The position numbers were made by a program, and so were the translations under genes. Source: Lineus longissimus (lineage: Eukaryota > Nemertea > Pilidiophora > Heteronemertea > Lineidae). From it: a DNA stretch of 60,000 nucleotides. Below the pieces are notes generated by a model, which was not told the DNA's origin, did not search any database, and saw only the letters and a list, made by a program, of their open reading frames with translations. Of the stretch, positions 55,401 to 60,000 are shown in pieces. Position 1 is the first letter of the stretch; each line of letters begins with the position of its first letter. Location: assembly GCF_910592395.1 (NCBI RefSeq), contig NC_088313.1:20230437-20290436 (forward strand), read 5' to 3'.

Positions 55401-58400
55401 AAAATATTATGAATGCCAAATTTCAGCGAATATGCAACTGAACACAATATTCATTTCTATTTTTCGAAAATTGATGAGAACGAAAGATGTAGTTACATGA
55501 TTGTCTGTTTGGTTCGATGGTAGCATGCACTAGAAGTGCACCGGGGTAGTAATAATAACTTTGCCCCAGTCAGGAAGCTTTCGTCGACTTTAATCAGTTG
55601 TTCATCTCTGTTTCGTGTTCCACCCTTCAGAAACGTGTATCAATTCAGCCAATGATGACAAATGTGTGCAGTGGGCAGCAAAGGGTGAATGTACGGCCAA
55701 TGCAGCCTGGATGATGAGAAAATGTAGAAAATCGTGTACCAAGTGTCTGTTCATTGACGTTAATGGTAAGTCAATGCTCATGTCTCTCAAACCTTCAGTA
55801 TGTTGTGTCTCATTCACGCTCGCTCTAGATGGTACCATCTTGCGATACCAAACCCGGTGGGTCAAGATGGTTGCGCTGTCTTTCTTACCTGGTTACTTCT
55901 CACTATACGCACTCTCTCTTTGTCTTACCGTCTAAATTATATACACGAACGATATTTGTAAAAATGAGAAGATTTAAAAATTACTCTACCATGACAAACC
56001 GTAAAGTCCTTTTGCTACACAGAGATAAATGTCTGTGAGATCGGTGCCTCTGAGACATGATCTCGTGCTCCCAGCTTCAGTACCTGGTTGTTCAAAACAA
56101 GTTTTGTCACTAACAATGGCGTTTACTGACCATAGCTTTATCCCCTTCAGTTAAGCCCTTAAACCTAACGCCAAGTTAAGCTAACGCCAACGTTAGAGTC
56201 TTGTTTTGAACAACCGGGCCCAGGTGTATGCTCATAAACGCCTGTTATATTTCTACAGATGAAGAAAAGTGTCTGAACACGTTCATCGATGACGACCAAT
56301 GTGACTCGTGGGCGAGAGCCGGGGAGTGTGACAGGAATGCTGCCTGGATGAGGGAACTCTGCACGAAGTCTTGTAAGAGGTGCAAGAAGCATTGTGAGTG
56401 TCGGCCAACATCATGGGATATATCTTCGTTGTTCAGGTGGCATTGCCCACATTTCCATCAGCTCCTGCATAAAGAATCAACGGATGAGACTTCATTCATA
56501 TCAACCTACCACTGGTTCTGTTGGCTACGGCTAGTTCCCGGTCTACACATTTGTACCACTGGCTCTCTGGTAGTCTTTGGTACACCGTCATGGTAGCATT
56601 CATAATGGAAACAAGAGGAAAGCACGCTTTCCTTTAGGTTACACCCGAAACAAAAAAGGTTTCCTCTACGGGCAGTTGTCGGAAGAGTTCCAAGGTGTCC
56701 TTTGCCAATCGCAAACATCTAATATTACCCACTAAGCTTGGAGTTGTTGGCTATTCGTGACTGTAAGCGTCCAAAACTCTCATGACGATGAATGTTATAT
56801 TTCTACCCAGATTTGTACTGTCCCGAATAGTCAAGAACCCTATGACCTTTATTGCAGTAAACAGTGACTGTATCAACTACTATATCGACGAAGAAAAGTG
56901 TGACGACTGGCTAAAAAAAGGCGAATGTTTGACGAATGCTATCTGGATGGCTGCCAACTGTAACAGGTCCTGCTCCCAGTGTAAAGGTGAGCGTATGACC
57001 TTGGCCAAGGTCACATTACTTTAATTCGACGAGGAATAGGAACTTAATTTCCAATGAGTTTGGTTGGCAAGTAGCTTTAAATTGATGTCGGTAGCAAATT
57101 CAAAGTAGCACTCGGCGAAAAGAATGCTGCTGATGACCTTGATGATGATAAAAGGTTGGGCAATAAGGCTATATACCCGTTTTTAGCAATCTCAGACTAG
57201 CTTGTGCTGGGTAAGCAACCAATGAAGTAGGTAAGTACGATGAACATTGATGAACGCAAAAGGCTGAGGTAGTGTTGGTGCAATGCACATGAACTCGTGA
57301 GCGAATATTATTTCTCCTTCAATGTCGATTTTTCACCGTAGAGCGACGCCCCTGTAAAAACAATTTCTCAGATGACAAGCAATGTGACGCCTGGGCAGAG
57401 ATCGGCGAATGCTACGCTAACAGAGAATGGATGATAGACAACTGTTATGTCGCATGTACGGACTGTGACGGTGGCAACAGAACCAGAGGTAGGTCGATAT
57501 GAATAAAGTCTGATCAGTTGATTCCTTATGCAGGAGCTGATCGAAATGTGGCACTGCCACCTGACGAAATTGAGAAACTGGTCAACTTTTGTCGCCTATC
57601 GAGAGTGTCAACGTCGGTCGTGGCATTAGGAGGCGGTGCTATAAAGATATCCAAAATAATAACAGCACCTTCTTGCTTTGAATCATACGAAGATGAAGTG
57701 TATTGGTCCGGTACATGATAGTCAGTAACAAATACTGTCTTCATCAATATGTTACTCTCTCGTCTACACTATCCGTGGCAACACCCAAAATGACTTTTCT
57801 AGGTACATGTATGTATACATGAACGTCTTTGAAAAGTACTTCAAGTTAGAATCTTCAAGCAAAACAAGTCTTATTCCAACTGCTTATTCAAATTACAATC
57901 TTCAACAAACTTTTGATTTATCGTTCAGGACGTTCGTGCATTAACCGAAAAAACGACGATGAGAAATGCGATCTGTGGGCGGACCTTGGAGAGTGTACTC
58001 ACAACCGAGACTGGATGATGTCAAAATGTTACCGCTCCTGTAGCGAATGTGACGGAATCAGTAGAGAAAGTAAGCGTCATTGGAAATCTCATGCATCGTT
58101 GGAAGTCTGGTTCCATTTCCGATGGTACGGCGGAATTGTTTTGGTGAACGAGGTTTTCATATTGAGCGCAACGGAAACTATTTTGATCATGTCTCATTAT
58201 TTCGTTTATTAGTCCAGTAAAGTGTAAATAACATTTATTGATGCACTTTTTACAGATCTGTTCCCATGTACGGTCAAGTTTAAAGACGAAGCGCTTTGCT
58301 GGAAATGGGGGAAAGCCGGCCATTGCACCTCTAACCGAATCTGGATGATAAAGAACTGCCGAGCTGCTTGCAAAGATCATTGTAGCGATTTCGCCCCGAC

Positions 58401-59171
58401 AATGAATGCCACCGTCGAGGAGACAACTTCCGCAGGGAGAGTTACCACACCAGTACCAATCACAACCACGACCACTCCGAGACAAGTCATCACCACAACC
58501 ACTGCAGCTACGACGACAACTTCCGAACCCACTACTACCACTACCACCACTACTACTACGACTACACCCACACCACGGACACAACCAGGTAGCCTACGTA
58601 GATCTCAACTTTCAAAACCTTACTGGTCAAGATGCAGTATGACAGGCGAAAATGTTCCGCCTACTGTACCACAGACGCCTGTTCAAATTAGCATTACACT
58701 TGACTTGACGCTGAAGGCGAAATAAACATTTGTGACTGTCGTGCAATCATGAGCTGTAAGCAATTTCAATGAGAAGATATATGTACATGAATATTGCATA
58801 TCCTCATTTCAGTGTGCTGATTGATGAATACGTCCATTTCATTTCAGTAACCACAAAATCTCCATGTCGTCCCGTATTTCACCTCCAACCGGGAAAATCA
58901 GGAACATCTGTTTTTGTTGTAAGCTATATTTGTCCATCTCCAGACTGTCAGGATTACTACTATGATCAACGGATGTGCAGAGTCTGGGCGGCTGGGCAAC
59001 AGTGCAAGAAGAACCCCACCTGGATGAATCCCAACTGCGCCAAGTCCTGTGGAATGTGTCAGGTCGCCACAACGAGGAGCCCCCTAGTCGTTGGGCCAGG
59101 GGATGAGGAGTTTGGTGTTGCCGCGGGGAGTGGTGCATCGGAGGAGGAAGAGGAGGAAGACACTAGTTTAG
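46419..59171 (+). CDS. Secreted astacin-family zinc metalloprotease with EGF-like exon and eleven ShK modules (3' end outside window)
   Basis: Reconstructed from 20 exons in consistent splice phase, about 1,129 residues so far. Order: signal peptide (1-24), Pro/Gly-rich region with PPG(Y/W) motifs (to about 218), two propeptide-like D-x-x-LTIDQ motifs (222-229, 258-265), furin-type RRKR (287-290), astacin catalytic domain (291-491), six-cysteine EGF-like segment (492-533), ShK modules 1-10 (534 to about 986), Thr-rich linker (about 990-1052), ShK 11. The catalytic site reads HEVGHSIGLVHE (zinc ligands His384, His388, His394; Glu385) with Met441 and Tyr443 in the Met-turn MHYG; the four astacin cysteines are 334, 356, 376 and 490. 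Expected role: extracellular endopeptidase, activated by propeptide removal, with ShK modules for targeting. The final exon ends at a donor, so more lies to the right. Substrate unknown. Confidence 0.9.
46467..47745 (+). other. Protease intron 1
   Basis: 1.28-kb intron from gtaagt to tcttttgttgcag. It contains short open frames without motifs and no repeat that I can name. Confidence 0.6.
47746..48415 (+). CDS. Protease exon 2: Pro/Gly-rich N-terminal region
   Basis: 223 codons plus one base, phase 0 in and phase 1 out, between ttcttttgttgcag and gtaaga. After the end of the signal peptide the composition is strongly Pro/Gly/Asn/Asp. Motifs DPPGY, GPPGW, APPGW, GPPGY, SPGF and PGPPGP recur at intervals of roughly 12-40 residues. 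There are no cysteines. The end turns into an ordinary sequence with REPDTNLTIDQ, which resembles the propeptide motif in the next exon. This much low-complexity sequence is unusual before an astacin domain. Confidence 0.85.
48949..49081 (+). CDS. Protease exon 3: astacin propeptide
   Basis: Acceptor tttttttcag, donor gtaaga; phase 1 in, phase 2 out. ILAELDMRLTIDQYL fits the astacin propeptide pattern F-x-G-D-x-x-L-T, in which Asp plugs the zinc; Asp258 would be that switch residue, though the usual Gly before it is Leu. Confidence 0.85.
49295..49386 (+). CDS. Protease exon 4: activation site and start of catalytic domain
   Basis: Holds RRKR (287-290), a proprotein-convertase-type site, then HAIKN...LRWLNSVIPYEF, the usual W-x-x-x-x-IPY start of mature astacins. 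I chose donor A|gtaagg at 49387 over the later gttaaa because it keeps phase 1 with exon 5. Confidence 0.85.
49672..49792 (+). CDS. Protease exon 5: catalytic domain, TCLKF segment
   Basis: Acceptor tttcattgcag, donor gtaagt. EVAIIKASMDEWQETTCLKF matches the astacin helix with first conserved cysteine (Cys334), followed by a KIRF strand. Confidence 0.9.
50121..50190 (+). CDS. Protease exon 6: catalytic domain, GC-S...GGAQ segment
   Basis: A 70-base exon, acceptor ttttttctgcag, donor gtaagt. It carries Cys356 and Cys376, the expected short disulfide loop of astacins, and the GG-x-Q motif. Confidence 0.88.
50475..50678 (+). CDS. Protease exon 7: zinc-binding active site and Met-turn
   Basis: 68 codons in phase 0. 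HEVGHSIGLVHEH gives the three zinc histidines and catalytic Glu; SVMHYG gives the Met-turn and the Tyr ligand. Leu replaces the commoner Phe after the conserved Gly. No catalytic residue is missing, so the enzyme should be active. Confidence 0.95.
51104..51239 (+). CDS. Protease exon 8: end of the catalytic domain
   Basis: Acceptor ccttctctgttcag, donor gtaagt. KKELSHSDKHVVNLMYKCG matches the astacin C-terminal LS-x-x-D...Y-x-C; Cys490 should pair with Cys334. Exits in phase 1, the phase used by every later exon. Confidence 0.9.
51546..51725 (-). mobile_element. tRNA-derived SINE-like element
   Basis: Read on the minus strand, a tRNA-like head holds an A-box-like word (aacggttagaatgct, near 51686-51700) and a B box (ggttcgaatcc, 51660-51670), followed by a short body and an ATT-rich tail (51546-51590). 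Acceptor stem halves do not pair well, so it is not a working tRNA gene. It lies in the intron between exons 8 and 9 of the protease. The exact head end is uncertain and may reach 51770. Confidence 0.65.
51847..51972 (+). CDS. Protease exon 9: six-cysteine EGF-like segment
   Basis: 42 codons, phase 1-1, acceptor tttcaattctag, donor gtaaag. Six cysteines, with a C-x-C-x-C cluster (HCRCVCE), then an acidic end (VEEDD). EGF-like modules commonly follow astacin domains, though spacing here is compressed. Confidence 0.85.
52386..52526 (+). CDS. Protease exon 10: ShK module 1
   Basis: Phase 1-1 exon of 47 codons. Six cysteines with the pattern C...EEC-x-x-W...GEC...N-x-x-WM...C-x3-C-x2-C. A Lys-rich linker with an NKT sequon follows. 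Confidence 0.92.
53076..53198 (+). CDS. Protease exon 11: ShK module 2
   Basis: 41 codons, phase 1-1, acceptor ccttacatttcag, donor gtatgt. Shortest of the set, with all six cysteines, W, GEC and N-x-x-WM present. Confidence 0.92.
53781..53909 (+). CDS. Protease exon 12: ShK module 3
   Basis: 43 codons, phase 1-1, acceptor acctctcttcag, donor gtaggt. Complete ShK pattern (ECTN...GEC...WM...CRKACDGC). The longer open frame over this position is a different, wrong frame. Confidence 0.9.
53910..54911 (+). other. Protease intron between ShK modules 3 and 4
   Basis: The longest intron between ShK exons (about 1.0 kb). I looked for a further ShK exon and found none; a cysteine-containing frame near 54450-54600 lacks the GEC and WM motifs. 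A thrice-repeated phrase like ttccgtgacgttc.aattg occurs at 53970-54100. Confidence 0.55.
54912..55058 (+). CDS. Protease exon 13: ShK module 4
   Basis: 49 codons, phase 1-1, acceptor gacttgttgcag, donor gtcagt. All six cysteines, GEC and WM are present, followed by a short Ser/Asn linker with an NSS sequon. Confidence 0.9.
55631..55765 (+). CDS. Protease exon 14: ShK module 5
   Basis: 45 codons, phase 1-1, acceptor gttccacccttcag, donor gtaagt. One residue shorter between the first two cysteines than most of the other modules; otherwise complete. Confidence 0.92.
56083..56217. mobile_element. Short inverted-repeat MITE in a protease intron
   Basis: Ends pair as cctggttgttcaaaacaag (56083) and cttgttttgaacaaccggg (56200), an inverted repeat of about 19 bp with one mismatch, spanning roughly 135 bp. 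The interior carries taacg-type words (ctaacgccaagttaagctaacgccaacg). It has no coding capacity and lies upstream of ShK exon 6. Superfamily not determined. Confidence 0.75.
56259..56393 (+). CDS. Protease exon 15: ShK module 6
   Basis: 45 codons, phase 1-1, acceptor atatttctacag, donor gtgagt. Complete module with basic end (CTKSCKRCKK). Confidence 0.92.
56858..56986 (+). CDS. Protease exon 16: ShK module 7
   Basis: 43 codons, phase 1-1, acceptor ctttattgcag, donor gtgagc. Complete module; the split first codon becomes Leu (T|TA). Confidence 0.92.
57342..57488 (+). CDS. Protease exon 17: ShK module 8
   Basis: 49 codons, phase 1-1, acceptor tttttcaccgtag, donor gtaggt. Complete module; YVAC replaces the usual R-S-C or K-S-C before the last cysteine. 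Ends with a GGNRT linker (sequon NRT). Confidence 0.92.
57929..58069 (+). CDS. Protease exon 18: ShK module 9
   Basis: 47 codons, phase 1-1, acceptor ttatcgttcag, donor gtaagc. Complete module, closely similar to modules 5 and 8 (NDDEKC, GEC, WMM). Confidence 0.92.
58256..58588 (+). CDS. Protease exon 19: ShK module 10 and Thr-rich linker
   Basis: 111 codons, phase 1-1, acceptor cactttttacag, donor gtagcc. The module has all six cysteines but GHC in place of GEC and C-x3-C at the end in place of C-x2-C. About 65 residues follow, dominated by Thr and Pro, mucin-like and probably O-glycosylated. The donor is not a strong one, but it keeps phase. Confidence 0.85.
58944..59171 (+). CDS. Protease exon 20: ShK module 11 and acidic tail
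   Basis: 76 codons, phase 1-1, ending at donor gtaaat. The module has six cysteines and WM, with GQQC instead of GEC; it is followed by an acidic stretch (ASEEEEEED). An alternative acceptor at 58847 (tttcatttcag) also keeps the frame and would add 32 residues with two more cysteines. I prefer 58944 (acceptor tgtccatctccag) because it starts the exon just before the module, as in the other ten. Confidence 0.8.
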
Positions 59172-60000
59172 GTAAATAATGCCTTACGACAGACGATAGT
59201 CCTCAAGTGACAAAGGGACAGCCAGCAGTGGGACAGTATAATCAATGGATTGTGCAGCCCATCCATCGACTTGCCTCGTCCAAAGTTGGCGATGGGACAT
59301 ACGAGGCTATAAAAAACTCCTCCTTTGCCAGGCTGGCAAGTTCATTGACGAGACAGGTCACAAAGACGCTCTCGTGTAAAGAAAAAATTAAAAATATTCC
59401 TCGAGCAGGTTCGAACACGGAACCTTCGCCACTTCAGCCTTACCGACATACCCACTATGCCATGAAGCCGTTGTTGTGTTGAGAGTTATTTTTTCAGCTT
59501 TTCATTTCACGTACAAGCTTGACTGAGTGGCTTCTTTTGTGCCATCTGTACCATATTCAGTTTCAAAACGGCCTTTTAAATGTGCCCTTTTACAATATTT
59601 GCAAAGTGAATTCATAAGAAACATTATCAGGAGATGAACATGACACCCTGTGATGATTATAAGAGCACGTAGCTATTTTTCGAGTTTTAAAGATGCAAAA
59701 CAATTTCCCGCTTTGATAGTATTCAAACCATGCGTGTATTGAGGAATTGTCTAATGAATTGGCATTCGATTTCAATCAGTGGTCGCGTTAGGTCGCAATG
59801 ACCACTTGTATAGTAGCTTATGGTAAGAGTATATGATATGATCTGATCTATCATATCTGAGGGCGTTTGCCAGTGAAACATAGCGGACGGACATTAGCGT
59901 TTTCTAACATGGCCGTTAGGGTTTATGCGTGCAGATCACCCTCCAAACGCTTCTGACATGCTATCAAAATCTGGATCCTGACACAGAACTACATGAAGGC
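59172..60000 (+). other. Protease intron or 3' flank at the window edge
   Basis: No further ShK module or other exon is recognisable before the window ends, apart from the SINE-like piece at 59400-59475. If the donor at 59172 is not used, translation would end three codons later at TAA (59178), which would make exon 20 terminal. Confidence 0.5.
59400..59475 (-). mobile_element. tRNA-like head of a second SINE-like element
   Basis: On the minus strand the words ggcatagtgggtatg (A-box-like) and gtgttcgaacc (B box, 59408-59418) are spaced as in a tRNA gene, but the arms do not fold into a good cloverleaf. The body may extend left to about 59260, ending in a region with an A/T-rich stretch; its limits are not clear. 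It differs in sequence from the element at 51546-51725. Confidence 0.5.

Noticed and set aside
58021-58584. 187-codon minus-strand frame, Cys/Ser/Gly-rich, and a poly-Val frame
   Set aside because: Antisense shadows of the Thr-rich linker and ShK exon 10; the + strand exon has matching splice sites and phase.
59400-59475. Second functional tRNA gene
   Set aside because: No proper cloverleaf despite the internal promoter-like boxes.
1-60000. CRISPR arrays, bacterial operons, ribosomal RNA genes and intact viral genes
   Set aside because: None seen; the repeats present are eukaryotic mini- and microsatellites and transposable elements.

Overview
The window is animal nuclear DNA. Coding information sits in short exons bounded by GT-AG introns, most of the sequence is non-coding, and decayed repeats, short inverted-repeat elements, tRNA-derived SINE-like pieces and microsatellites are scattered through it. 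A secreted astacin-type protease with a long string of ShK modules, an invertebrate-looking amine-type GPCR, and two copies of a repeat resembling the pearl/Helitron-related elements of bivalves suggest a marine invertebrate, most likely a lophotrochozoan such as a mollusc. That placement is an inference; nothing here fixes the species.

Layout. Positions 1 to about 29,000 hold no gene I can support: AT-rich intergenic DNA with a 21-bp minisatellite (15.2-15.5 kb), a faint 73-74-bp tandem repeat (8.87-9.11 kb) and one complete 1.18-kb interspersed repeat (25.68-26.86 kb). A class A GPCR gene on the + strand follows, with two coding exons (29,189-30,210 and 44,038-44,194) joined across a 13.8-kb intron. 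That intron contains a 196-bp tandem duplication, a second nearly identical copy of the 1.18-kb repeat, and a possible decayed coding remnant on the minus strand. About 400 bp after the GPCR stop codon lies a 343-bp foldback element.

From 46,419 to beyond the right edge is a + strand gene for a secreted modular metalloprotease. I reconstructed 20 exons (about 1,129 codons), all with consistent splice phases: signal peptide, Pro/Gly-rich region, astacin propeptide, furin-like site, astacin catalytic domain, six-cysteine EGF-like exon, then eleven ShK modules, each on its own phase 1-1 exon, with a Thr-rich linker after the tenth. The last exon ends at a splice donor, so the C-terminus is outside the window.

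The two genes show no functional link beyond adjacency. The GPCR would sit in the plasma membrane and sense a small amine-like ligand; the protease would act outside the cell, with ShK modules probably serving for targeting or binding. The most notable content is the eleven-ShK astacin with its PPG-rich N-terminal region, the amine-type GPCR lacking the usual TM5 serines, and the paired repeat copies carrying AGGTCA-type direct repeats on either side of the first GPCR exon.
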